From: Desulfobacteraceae bacterium
GTDB taxonomy: Bacteria > Desulfobacterota > Desulfobacteria > Desulfobacterales > UBA11574
Length of the DNA: 8,019 nt
Assembly (NCBI GenBank): GCA_013203195.1
Contig: JABMQM010000455.1
Location: 1 to 8,019 of the forward strand
Direction: 5' to 3'
This document shows, in pieces, positions 1-6,080 of the stretch (positions within the stretch are counted from its first letter, which is position 1; each line of letters starts with the position of its first letter). The position numbers and the translations under genes were made by a program. The notes under the pieces are model-generated. The model did no database searches. It was not told the DNA's origin and worked only from the letters and a program-made list of their open reading frames with translations.

Positions 1-229
1 GGCCGTGATCATAAACGGCTTCCGGCAACCGGATGGGAGCCTCAAACGTTTTACAGTGCAGATCTCTCTCTTTTTGGTGACGTTGGACCCGCGCTTTCAT
101 TTCGTCATCGCCGGGCACCAAAGTTGCGATAAATATATTATTTTTATCAGCTACTTGTGACGCCAGCTCCAGAGCATAACGACTTTTACCGCTCCGGCAT
201 CCCCCTAGTATAAGTACGATTTCTTTCAC
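1..229 (-). CDS. cobU: Adenosylcobinamide kinase / adenosylcobinamide-phosphate guanylyltransferase, N-terminal part (runs off the left edge)
   Basis: This is the bifunctional CobU/CobP enzyme of the cobalamin nucleotide-loop pathway. It phosphorylates adenosylcobinamide and then attaches GMP to give adenosyl-GDP-cobinamide. Only the first 76 codons are inside the window. The translation begins MKEIVLILGGCRSGKSRYAL, with the P-loop GGCRSGKS at residues 9-16. The family motif RVQRHQKER follows at residues 47-55, and its His51 matches the histidine that carries GMP in the known enzymes. I chose the GTG at 229-227 because GGAG lies six bases upstream (236-239) and the P-loop is then at the usual distance from the N-terminus. 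The gene is 111 bp downstream of cobQ on the same strand, so it is probably co-transcribed under the B12 riboswitch. The C-terminus is not visible. Some genomes call this gene cobP. Confidence 0.9.
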   Translation of the reverse strand, partial: MKEIVLILGGCRSGKSRYALELASQVADKNNIFIATLVPGDDEMKARVQRHQKERDLHCKTFEAPIRLPEAVYDHG

Positions 230-257
230 AACTAACTCCAGGCTAATGCGACCATTT

Positions 258-340
258 GACTACTTGAGTACTCGGGGAGTTTTTATTATAGAGCATCCAT
301 GAAGCGACCATAAGCGAAAACTCCTCGGCTCCTCGACTAC
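258..340. repeat. Imperfect inverted repeat between cobQ and cobU
   Basis: Two arms of about 25 bases, 258-284 and 317-340, are imperfect reverse complements. The best-paired part is the GGGGAGTTTT side of the left arm against AAAACTCCTC of the right arm. The loop is about 32 bases. The octamer GCGACCAT also occurs twice as a direct repeat, at 248-255 and 304-311. Transcribed from either strand, the region could fold into a long imperfect hairpin. No clean run of T follows the stem, so I do not call it a terminator. It may be a dispersed intergenic repeat, or an mRNA element that affects cobU expression relative to cobQ. Confidence 0.45.
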
Positions 341-1855
341 TTAATTATTTAACAGTTTAACAATTTCCGAAACATCAATGTGTTTTTCAAAATGAGCGGC
401 CAGATGGTTATAGGCCGTATCTTTGGCTGCCAGGCCATAAGGATCGGGCAACGTGATTTTGCCAAGACCGACAATGTTTAACCAACGCTTGGTGATGCCG
501 GGCGTATCGAACAGCCCATGCATATAGGTTCCCATAATGCGCGATGCGTGTATCGTACATCCATCTTCATTTTCACATGGAATGCGGTTGCGTTCAAAGA
601 CCTGAAACAGAGGCTCTCCATCAAGCCGCCGGGTCTGTCCCATATGGATTTCGTAGCCGGCACCTTCTATATCCTGCCAGGCGAACCGGGATCGTGTCGT
701 CGTTTTGGGGGCTTTTAGAATGGTTTCAACCGGCAGGAGCATCAGTCCCTGACTTTTTCCCGGACGGCCTTCCAGACCTTCCGGATCGAGCACAGCATGG
801 CCCATCATCTGATATCCGCCGCAAATCCCTAATATATGTCCGCCCTGATCGGCATAAGCGCTAATTTTTTGAGACCATCCGGTTGTATGCAGCCAGTTCA
901 AATCCGACCGCGTATTTTTTGATCCGGGCAGGATAACGGCCCTGAACCCGGACAGGTCCTGGACCTTTTCAATAAAATAGACATCAAGTCCGGGCAAACT
1001 CGAAAGGCTGTCGAAATCGGTAAAATTGGAAATATGGGGCAGGCGGATAACCGCGATTGCCGGAGCATCGATTTTTGCCGGCGATATCGCTTTGGGGTTT
1101 TCAATCACCACCGAATCTTCAGACTCAATGTGGAAGTGGTTATACCATGGCAGCACGCCCAGCACCTTTTTAGCGGTGCGTTCCTGTATCCAGCGGACTC
1201 CGGCGTCAAACAGACGCATGTCCCCACGAAAGCGGTTGATGATAAAACCTGCGATCTGATCTCGCTGTTTTTGAGGAAGACATTCCAGGGTTCCGATGAT
1301 TTGGGCAAAAACGCCGCCTTTATGGATGTCGGCTACCACAATTACGGGGGCGCCGGCATATTCGGCCATGCGTAGATTTACCAGGTCGTCCGGCATAAGA
1401 TTGACTTCGGCGCAAGAACCGGCCCCTTCCATGATAACAAGATCGTACAAGTCGCGTAAGCGGTCTAATGCCGAACAGGCGATGGAGAACAGGCGGGTTT
1501 TATTTTTATAGTACTGGATGGCCGTTAGATCTTCAGAAGCTTCGCCCAGGATTACTACCTGGGAACCGGTATCACCGGTGGGCTTTAAAAGGATCGGGTT
1601 CATATCCACATGGGGAGGTATTCCGGCGGCCTCGGCCTGCACGATCTGAGCACGTCCCATTTCCAGACCTTCGGGCGTAACTCCTGAATTATTTGACATA
1701 TTCTGGGCTTTGAACGGCGCAGTCCGTACGCCTTGGTCTGCAAAAATACGACAAAGGGCTGTAGTGACGATGCTTTTACCAACATCAGACGCTGTTCCCA
1801 AGACAGCCAGGCACAATCCCTGCTGTTTATTGTTATTTGTAATCAGGTTATGCAT
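341..1855 (-). CDS. cobQ: Cobyric acid synthase (glutamine-hydrolysing)
   Basis: CobQ amidates four carboxylate side chains of adenosylcobyrinic acid a,c-diamide, using glutamine and ATP, to give adenosylcobyric acid. It is a cytoplasmic step of B12 synthesis. From the ATG at 1855 the protein has 504 residues, normal for the family. The N-terminal dethiobiotin-synthetase-like ATPase domain starts with GTASDVGKS (residues 20-28) and continues through KAQNMSNNS and EGAGSCAEVNL. The C-terminal class I glutaminase domain has the nucleophile Cys345 in ILGICGGYQMMG and the catalytic His446 in TYMHGLFD. A GTG at 1924 would add 23 residues in frame and has a much better Shine-Dalgarno sequence (1933-1943). 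That extension is encoded across an intrinsic terminator and adds residues not expected ahead of the ATPase domain, so I prefer 1855. The weak point of 1855 is its ribosome site: GGGGA lies about 12 bases upstream, in the terminator stem. Regulation is by the cobalamin riboswitch upstream, and cobU follows. Confidence 0.95.
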   Translation of the reverse strand: MHNLITNNNKQQGLCLAVLGTASDVGKSIVTTALCRIFADQGVRTAPFKAQNMSNNSGVTPEGLEMGRAQIVQAEAAGIPPHVDMNPILLKPTGDTGSQVVILGEASEDLTAIQYYKNKTRLFSIACSALDRLRDLYDLVIMEGAGSCAEVNLMPDDLVNLRMAEYAGAPVIVVADIHKGGVFAQIIGTLECLPQKQRDQIAGFIINRFRGDMRLFDAGVRWIQERTAKKVLGVLPWYNHFHIESEDSVVIENPKAISPAKIDAPAIAVIRLPHISNFTDFDSLSSLPGLDVYFIEKVQDLSGFRAVILPGSKNTRSDLNWLHTTGWSQKISAYADQGGHILGICGGYQMMGHAVLDPEGLEGRPGKSQGLMLLPVETILKAPKTTTRSRFAWQDIEGAGYEIHMGQTRRLDGEPLFQVFERNRIPCENEDGCTIHASRIMGTYMHGLFDTPGITKRWLNIVGLGKITLPDPYGLAAKDTAYNHLAAHFEKHIDVSEIVKLLNN

Positions 1856-1861
1856 GTCAAC

Positions 1862-1899
1862 AAAAAATCCCCGAAGCGATATTAAATCGACCCGGGGAT
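1862..1899 (-). terminator. Intrinsic terminator in the cobQ leader (riboswitch expression platform)
   Basis: On the minus strand AUCCCCG (1899-1893) pairs with CGGGGAU (1873-1867). An inner CGAU/AUCG stem closes a small AU-rich loop, with G-U pairs between the two stems. A run of six U (1867-1862, the first partly in the stem) follows directly. This is the standard shape of a Rho-independent terminator. It lies 94 bases after the end of the B12 aptamer and ends seven bases before the preferred cobQ ATG. I infer that B12 binding favours this hairpin and stops transcription before cobQ. A clear antiterminator partner was not established. Confidence 0.75.
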
Positions 1900-1920
1900 G
1901 TCCCTTTTTTATCCTCAAGA

Positions 1921-1943
1921 TCACATGGCTTACCTCTCTCCTC
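1921..1943 (-). promoter_or_regulatory. Strong Shine-Dalgarno followed by overlapping AUG-UGA and GUG in the cobQ leader
   Basis: The minus strand reads GAGGAGAGAGG (1943-1933), then six bases, then AUG (1926-1924) followed at once by UGA (1923-1921). A GUG (1924-1922) overlaps the AUG and is in frame with cobQ. This is the best ribosome site in the leader. It may serve a 527-residue form of CobQ, or load ribosomes on a start-stop codon pair ahead of the terminator, or simply be what the riboswitch masks. Which of these applies cannot be decided from sequence alone. Confidence 0.45.
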
Positions 1944-1992
1944 GCAGGTCAAGCCCTCAAGACCATTGCAAAACTACAAGGCCTTCCTTCCA

Positions 1993-2163
1993 TTCAGGCA
2001 GGTCTTCTGACTTTCGGATCATCCTACCGGCCGTGCCTTCCCATTCAACTGAAGATGAGCAGTGGTTTATTGCGGCTTTCGTCCCCGATTACAGCGGCGG
2101 GCCCGTCCCCGAATCTCACGGGGTTCCCTTCAACCTAAGTTGAGCTCTCAACGAGCACCTGAA
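1993..2163 (-). promoter_or_regulatory. Cobalamin (AdoCbl-type) riboswitch aptamer
   Basis: Read on the minus strand, the element shows the conserved cobalamin-aptamer blocks in order. These are a 5' P1 arm UUCAGGU (2163-2157), a GGGAACCCCGUGAGAUUCGGGG segment near 2129-2107, the core GCCCGCCGCUGU (2102-2091), GGGAAGGC (2042-2035), and the B12 box AGUCAGAAGACCUGCC (2012-1997). The 3' P1 arm GCCUGAA (1999-1993) pairs with the 5' arm. The total of about 171 bases is typical. It sits just after a plausible promoter and upstream of cobQ, so cobalamin is expected to lower cobQ-cobU expression. Confidence 0.93.
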
Positions 2164-2172
2164 CAGACCCAT

Positions 2173-2202
2173 CAAATAATTAAAAAACAGCAATAAAGTC
2201 AA
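2173..2202 (-). promoter_or_regulatory. Probable sigma70-type promoter of the riboswitch-cobQ-cobU transcript
   Basis: On the minus strand a -35 hexamer TTGACT (2202-2197) is followed after 18 bases by a weak -10 TATTTG (2178-2173). A start near 2166 would put the first base of the transcript next to the 5' arm of the aptamer, as expected for a riboswitch. The -35 is good and the -10 matches the consensus at only three positions. Confidence 0.45.
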
Positions 2203-2357
2203 GAAAATTCCGGCACCACAGCAAATACCGATATAATTAACCCCCATGTCCCAAGATTTTACGGTAAAAGCCGCCATTTCAAACCGGGTTAACAAGCAAT
2301 GAAGTCAGCGTTCCCACGAGAAGCCCAGTCAACTTGTTCTATGAATATTAGAAAAAA

Positions 2358-2411
2358 GTCTAAAGAACAAAAAATAGATTGCTTTATCGATTTGTCTAAA
2401 GTAATAGATTG
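2358..2411 (+). repeat. Tandem direct repeats in the marR promoter region
   Basis: GTCTAAAG occurs at 2358-2365 and 2394-2401, and AATAGATTG at 2373-2381 and 2403-2411. Each pair appears in the same order, with a 7-base gap in the first unit and a 1-base gap in the second. A weak promoter, TTGCTT (2379-2384), 17 bases, TAATAG (2402-2407), overlaps them. Repeats over a promoter suggest a binding site for a regulator, perhaps the MarR protein encoded just downstream. The rest of the 284-bp gap between the riboswitch and marR (2164-2447) shows only AT-rich DNA and the two divergent promoters. Confidence 0.4.
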
Positions 2412-2425
2412 TTTGAGCTAAAAAC
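2408..2425. promoter_or_regulatory. Possible MarR operator half-site upstream of marR
   Basis: ATTGTTT, six bases, then AAAAC reads at 2408-2425, just after the suggested -10 of marR. The palindrome in front of the methyltransferase genes (3010-3026) has the same arrangement: ATTGTTT, six bases, AAAC. Only the left half is well kept here, so the match could be chance in AT-rich DNA. Confidence 0.3.
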
Positions 2426-2447
2426 TTTTCAACAGGAATAAAATAAA

Positions 2448-2939
2448 ATGTCAACTGACAGCAGCGGTAACCTAAATACTATAGACAATCAATTTCCGCC
2501 TGACCAAACCAAGCAGATCATCTTTTCGATCCGCAGGCTCATTCAGGCGAGCGAACTCTATACCAAGGAGTTAAATAAAAAATATCAAATAAGCGCGGCA
2601 CAGCTCAACTGCATTTTAGCGCTTGATGAGAATGGTCCTTTACCACCCTCCAAAATCGCCAAGCATATGATGGTTAAGTCCAGCACGGTCACCGGAGTTG
2701 TCGACCGTTTGGAAATAAAAGGCTTCGTGGAGCGGATGCGAAATTCTCCGGATCGCCGTGTGATTACCATCCAGCTTACCGAATCCGGAAAAATATTGGC
2801 ACAAAATGCCCCGCCGCCCATCCAGCAAAAGATCATTGATGGCTTGAAACATACTGAAAAGGCCGAAATAGAACAGATCGTGTGTTCCCTCAGCATACTT
2901 ACCGACATGCTTGACGTCCAGGATCTGGAGATCAAGTAA
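2448..2939 (+). CDS. MarR-family winged-helix transcriptional regulator
   Basis: This 163-residue protein is the usual size for a MarR regulator, a dimeric DNA-binding repressor or activator that often responds to small molecules. The winged-helix region spans about residues 64-114. The likely recognition helix is near 77-88 (VKSSTVTGVVDRLEIKG), and the wing carries the family signature SPDRRVITIQLTESG (100-114). The flanking helices (about 20-60 and 120-160) would form the dimer interface. The ATG at 2448 has only a weak AGGA about ten bases upstream. Met74 and Met75 fall inside the wHTH, so no later start is credible. The gene precedes the corrinoid methyltransferase genes on the same strand, with a 159-bp gap that contains a palindrome, so it probably controls them. 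Its ligand is unknown. Confidence 0.9.
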   Translation: MSTDSSGNLNTIDNQFPPDQTKQIIFSIRRLIQASELYTKELNKKYQISAAQLNCILALDENGPLPPSKIAKHMMVKSSTVTGVVDRLEIKGFVERMRNSPDRRVITIQLTESGKILAQNAPPPIQQKIIDGLKHTEKAEIEQIVCSLSILTDMLDVQDLEIK

Positions 2940-2996
2940 CACCGCCGGTATTCCCGAATACTTCGTAAAAAAAGTTAAAAAACCTTTACAAAAGAT

Positions 2997-3042
2997 TTGT
3001 TTTAATGTAATTGTTTCACATAAAACAATTAATATTAAACAA
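2997..3042. promoter_or_regulatory. Palindromic candidate operator ahead of the methyltransferase genes
   Basis: A perfect 9-bp inverted repeat, TAATTGTTT (3008-3016) and AAACAATTA (3023-3031), is separated by six bases. The symmetry extends outward with one offset: TTGTTT near 2997-3003 mirrors AAACAA near 3037-3042. The core size and spacing fit a winged-helix dimer such as MarR. It lies 57-102 bases upstream of the ATG at 3099, where a promoter is expected. A candidate promoter is TTTACA (3061-3066) with TATAAA (3082-3087), although its spacing of 15 is short. Confidence 0.5.
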
Positions 3043-3098
3043 ATACCTGTACAAAACATCTTTACAGAAAGAACATGCTGATATAAAGGGATTTTAAG

Positions 3099-3770
3099 AT
3101 GGAAGTCATACCGACCATAGATAAAAATGAATTGGCCAAGCTTTTTGGGAGTGACGATTTTGGCAACGTTTCCCGTTCGACCTGCACGAAAATAGAAAAG
3201 TTGGAGGCGGTATTTGACGAACTCATCGATCCTTCTTTGTACTCCCAGAATACGAGAATCGATACGACAGAAAAGGGGGCCGTTCTTCTAAAAGGAGGGA
3301 CGAAATTTAAAAGTCCGAAACTTTCAAAAACACTAAAAGATTGTGATGAAATCGTATGTTATATCGCCACCTTAGGCGATGGCATTGAAGGCGAGATCCA
3401 GCGGCTGATGGACAAAAACCGTCTGTCGGAAGCGTACATCCTGGACGCTATGGCATCCGTAGCTGCTGATAATATGGTGGCAACGTTTCATGAGCGTATG
3501 AAGGGTGAATATAACAACCACGGTAAACAAGTGACCCTGTGCTTTAGCCCGGGTTATTGCGACTGGCCTGTTACCGAACAAAAAGAATTTTTCAAGCTTG
3601 TCGATTCAGATTCCATCGGTGTTGAGTTAAACGATGCCTGCCTGATGACGCCCCGCAAATCCATTTCTGGTGTATTTGGAATCTATGGCGATGATGAAAA
3701 CGGCGTAGATCCATACATCCCCTGTTCCGATTGCCGCAAAACGGACTGCCCTGAGAGAAGAGATCTTTAA
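3099..3770 (+). CDS. Stand-alone MetH-activation-domain-like protein (probable corrinoid reactivation factor)
   Basis: The 223-residue protein resembles the C-terminal activation domain of B12-dependent methionine synthase (Met_synt_B12 family), here as a separate protein. In MetH that domain binds S-adenosylmethionine and allows reductive methylation of inactive Co(II)-corrinoid. The diagnostic stretch is CFSPGYCDWPVTEQ at residues 148-161, followed by LMTPRKSISGVFGI (182-195). The C-terminus carries a cysteine cluster, Cys209-x2-Cys212-x4-Cys217, in PCSDCRKTDCPERR. Residues 1-80 form the less conserved N-terminal part. The position where MetH has the SAM-contacting Arg of RPAPGY is Cys148 here. 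The start at 3099 has AAGGGA (3086-3091) seven bases upstream. The next gene begins 15 bases after the stop, so translation is probably coupled. In this cluster it may replace the iron-sulfur RamA/RACE type of activator; that role is inferred. Confidence 0.8.
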   Translation: MEVIPTIDKNELAKLFGSDDFGNVSRSTCTKIEKLEAVFDELIDPSLYSQNTRIDTTEKGAVLLKGGTKFKSPKLSKTLKDCDEIVCYIATLGDGIEGEIQRLMDKNRLSEAYILDAMASVAADNMVATFHERMKGEYNNHGKQVTLCFSPGYCDWPVTEQKEFFKLVDSDSIGVELNDACLMTPRKSISGVFGIYGDDENGVDPYIPCSDCRKTDCPERRDL

Positions 3771-3785
3771 AAGAAAGGTAAAACA

Positions 3786-5246
3786 ATGACAAGTCGCAGA
3801 GGATTGAGCGGAGGGCAATACAAGCCTCTGAGTGTTGAGGATATCAATAAAATTCATGCAACCAGCCTGCGGGTTTTTTCCGAAATCGGCGTCCAGGTGA
3901 ATTTCCCGGAAGCTTTAGAACTATTTAGAAAAGCCGGCGCAACGATTGACCGTGCCGCCCGCATTGCTAAATTCGATCCCAAGCTGGTTAAGGAGCTGAT
4001 TGAACTGGCGCCGTCGGTGGTGCATCTGTACGGCAGAGCCGACAATGGCAGCCTGGACTGCGAAATCGGCGGCACCAAGGTTTATATGGGGACCGGCGGC
4101 ACCGCCCTCAATGTTCTGGATCCCGGGGAAAACAAGGCACGGCGCTCAGGGTTGGAAGATATCAAAAAAATGGCCCGCCTGGTTGATGCCCTGGATAACA
4201 TCCATTTTTACATGCTGAACGTGTTCCCGAATGACCTTCCGGTGGAACAGGTGGATGTAAACCGGTTTGGCGCGGCCCTCAATCGTACACGCAAGCACAT
4301 TATGGGCGGTGTTTATACGGTGGAAGGGGTGAAAAATGTCATCCGTATGGCCGAGATTATCGCCGGTTCCCCCGAAAAGCTCAGGCAGCGCCCCTTTATA
4401 TCAATGGTAGCATGTAACATCAGTCCTTTTAAACTTGATCAAAGCTATGGTCAACTTGCCATGGAGGTTGCCAAGCACGGGATACCTGTGGTCGTACCGG
4501 CAGAGCCGCTTTGCGGTGCTACCGCTCCCGTTACCTTGGCCGGCAATCTGGTCGTGCTGAACGTGGATACTCTAATCGGTGTTATGCTCACCCAATTGGT
4601 TAACCCGGGCACTCCGGTACTATACGGGAGTGTAGCTTCGATTACCGATATGCGAGACATGAAGTACTTATCAGGCGCCATCGAAATGGGCCTGTTGAAT
4701 GCCGCTGCAGCCCAGATGGCCCACTTTTACAACCTTCCCTTATATTCCACAGCAGGCATGTCTGATTCCAAAATAAATGATACCCAGGCCGGTTATGAAT
4801 CGGCTTTGACCGGTTTGTTGGTAGCACTGGCCGGCGGCAACTTTATTCATGACGCCGCCGGTTTTATTGAGTTTTGCATGACCGCTTCATACGACAAGCT
4901 GGTAATAGACAATGAAATTATAGGGATGGTTATGCGGGCTGTGGAAGGAATCCAGGTAAACGATGAAACCCTGGCTTTCGATGTTTTGAAGAAAGCGGGG
5001 CCGGGCGGCCATTTTGTTTCCAACCGCCATACGCGCAAATTTATGCGCACCGAACTGTATCAGCCTCAGCTTAGTGACAGGAATAACCGGCAAGACTGGG
5101 AAAGAGAAGGTGCCAAATCAGCCCAGGCTCGAGCGACAGAAATAGTCGAAAAAATTCTGGCAAAGCCTGAAACACCTGTTCTTTCTTCTGAAATACGCAC
5201 CGAGATCCGCAAAGAGATCCCCGGGCTGCAAGATGGTATAATGTAA
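3786..5246 (+). CDS. MttB-superfamily corrinoid methyltransferase, non-pyrrolysine type (paralogue 1)
   Basis: This 486-residue protein belongs to the trimethylamine methyltransferase (MttB) superfamily, TIM-barrel enzymes that move a methyl group from a quaternary or tertiary amine to the Co(I) of a partner corrinoid protein. Family features include the N-terminal LSVEDINKIHATSLRVFSEIGV (15-36), MGTGGTALNV (101-110), NRTRKHIMGGVYT (166-178), the NPGTPVLYGSVAS block (273-285), LYSTAGMSDSKINDTQAGYE (319-338) and the C-terminal EIRKEIPG (473-480). The frame contains no amber codon, so it is not a pyrrolysine MttB. Characterised non-pyrrolysine relatives demethylate glycine betaine (MtgB), proline betaine, carnitine or gamma-butyrobetaine, and the substrate here cannot be told from sequence. 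The ATG at 3786 has GAAAGG (3773-3778) upstream. It is followed after 23 bases by the methyltetrahydrofolate methyltransferase gene. A methyl-accepting corrinoid protein begins at 7890. Confidence 0.92.
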   Translation: MTSRRGLSGGQYKPLSVEDINKIHATSLRVFSEIGVQVNFPEALELFRKAGATIDRAARIAKFDPKLVKELIELAPSVVHLYGRADNGSLDCEIGGTKVYMGTGGTALNVLDPGENKARRSGLEDIKKMARLVDALDNIHFYMLNVFPNDLPVEQVDVNRFGAALNRTRKHIMGGVYTVEGVKNVIRMAEIIAGSPEKLRQRPFISMVACNISPFKLDQSYGQLAMEVAKHGIPVVVPAEPLCGATAPVTLAGNLVVLNVDTLIGVMLTQLVNPGTPVLYGSVASITDMRDMKYLSGAIEMGLLNAAAAQMAHFYNLPLYSTAGMSDSKINDTQAGYESALTGLLVALAGGNFIHDAAGFIEFCMTASYDKLVIDNEIIGMVMRAVEGIQVNDETLAFDVLKKAGPGGHFVSNRHTRKFMRTELYQPQLSDRNNRQDWEREGAKSAQARATEIVEKILAKPETPVLSSEIRTEIRKEIPGLQDGIM

Positions 5247-5269
5247 AAAGGTGATGGAGGTAAGCGTTT

Positions 5270-6064
5270 ATGATCATCATTGGGGAGAAAATTAACGCCA
5301 CCCTTGATGCCGTAAAAACAATAATATTAAATCGTGATACCAAAAGTCTTTTAGATCTAACCCAAAAGCAGGTGGCTGCCGGCGCCGATTATATTGATGT
5401 GAATATAGGCACCGGCGTGGGATCACGGGAAGATGAAATTCGATCTATCAAATGGGCGATAGAGAGTATTCAAGGCCAAATCGCAACACCGCTTTGCATT
5501 GATAGTGCCGATCCAAGGGTGATTGCAAGCGGCCTTGAAATTTTAAACGGCAAACCTTCTATGATCAATTCGGCCAAAGCCGAGAAGCACAACCTGGAGG
5601 CGGTGGTACCGCTTGCCGCCCAACATGATTCATTATTAGTTGCCCTGGCCATGGACGAAGACGGCATTGCAAATACGGTAGATGGCCGGCTGCGAGCGTG
5701 TGAAAAAATTTGTAACGCCTGCCAAAAGTGCGGCGTTCCGATTGAAAATCTTTATATAGATCCTTTGGTTATGCCGATCAGCACCGATATAAACTCAGGA
5801 TTGGTCACCCTTGAAACCATTGTCGCCATTAAGAAAAGATTTCCCGGTGCTAAAACAGTGACCGGCCTTTCAAATGTTTCTTACGGTCTGCCTCAACGAA
5901 GCAGGCTCAATATAGCTTTTTTGCACATGTGCATCTTTGCAGGGCTTGATGCCGCCATTGTCGATCCTTTGGATGAAGAATTGATGGCAGCGATAAAAAC
6001 CGGAGAAGTCTTGGCCGGCAAGGATCGTTACTGCCGGCGGTACATGCGGGCCTTTAGAAAGTAA
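5270..6064 (+). CDS. Methyltetrahydrofolate:corrinoid methyltransferase (MtgA/MtrH/AcsE-like)
   Basis: The 264-residue protein is a pterin-binding (DHPS-fold) methyltransferase like MtgA of glycine betaine systems and AcsE of the Wood-Ljungdahl pathway. In demethylation clusters this type of enzyme takes the methyl group from the corrinoid protein to tetrahydrofolate. The start MIIIGEKINAT and the barrel motif AGADYIDVNIGTGVGSREDE (37-56) are typical. Residues matching the known pterin and catalytic positions of AcsE (Asp75, Asn96, Asp160, Asn199) appear at Asp78 (CIDSADP), Asn100 (MINSAKAE), Asp164 (YIDPLVMP) and Asn202 (TGLSNVSYGLPQR), in the same order and nearly the same spacing. The ATG has GGAGG nine bases upstream. 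The gene lies between the two MttB paralogues, with gaps of 23 and 16 bases, so it is probably in the same operon. The substrate could be methyl-THF or a related pterin. Confidence 0.92.
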   Translation: MIIIGEKINATLDAVKTIILNRDTKSLLDLTQKQVAAGADYIDVNIGTGVGSREDEIRSIKWAIESIQGQIATPLCIDSADPRVIASGLEILNGKPSMINSAKAEKHNLEAVVPLAAQHDSLLVALAMDEDGIANTVDGRLRACEKICNACQKCGVPIENLYIDPLVMPISTDINSGLVTLETIVAIKKRFPGAKTVTGLSNVSYGLPQRSRLNIAFLHMCIFAGLDAAIVDPLDEELMAAIKTGEVLAGKDRYCRRYMRAFRK

Positions 6065-6080
6065 ATTTAAGGAGGATATA

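Noticed and set aside
544..864. Plus-strand open frame of 106 codons within cobQ
   Set aside because: It is antisense to a well-conserved cobQ region and has no recognisable protein pattern.
1710..2143. Plus-strand open frames of 81-142 codons over the cobQ start and its leader
   Set aside because: They lie antisense to cobQ and across the cobalamin riboswitch, whose conserved structure explains the sequence. No family features are seen in the translations.
2948..2961. GTATTC/GAATAC hairpin just after marR as a terminator
   Set aside because: The stem is only 6 bp with a 2-base loop and no T-run follows; the run after it is A-rich.
2640..3059. Minus-strand open frame of 139 codons over marR and the downstream gap
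   Set aside because: It is antisense to the winged-helix region of marR and passes through the AT-rich palindrome. No ribosome site or known pattern supports it.
3099..3770. Complete methionine synthase (MetH)
   Set aside because: Only the activation-domain-like part is present. The homocysteine, pterin and cobalamin domains are absent from this frame, and the neighbouring pterin enzyme is a separate gene.
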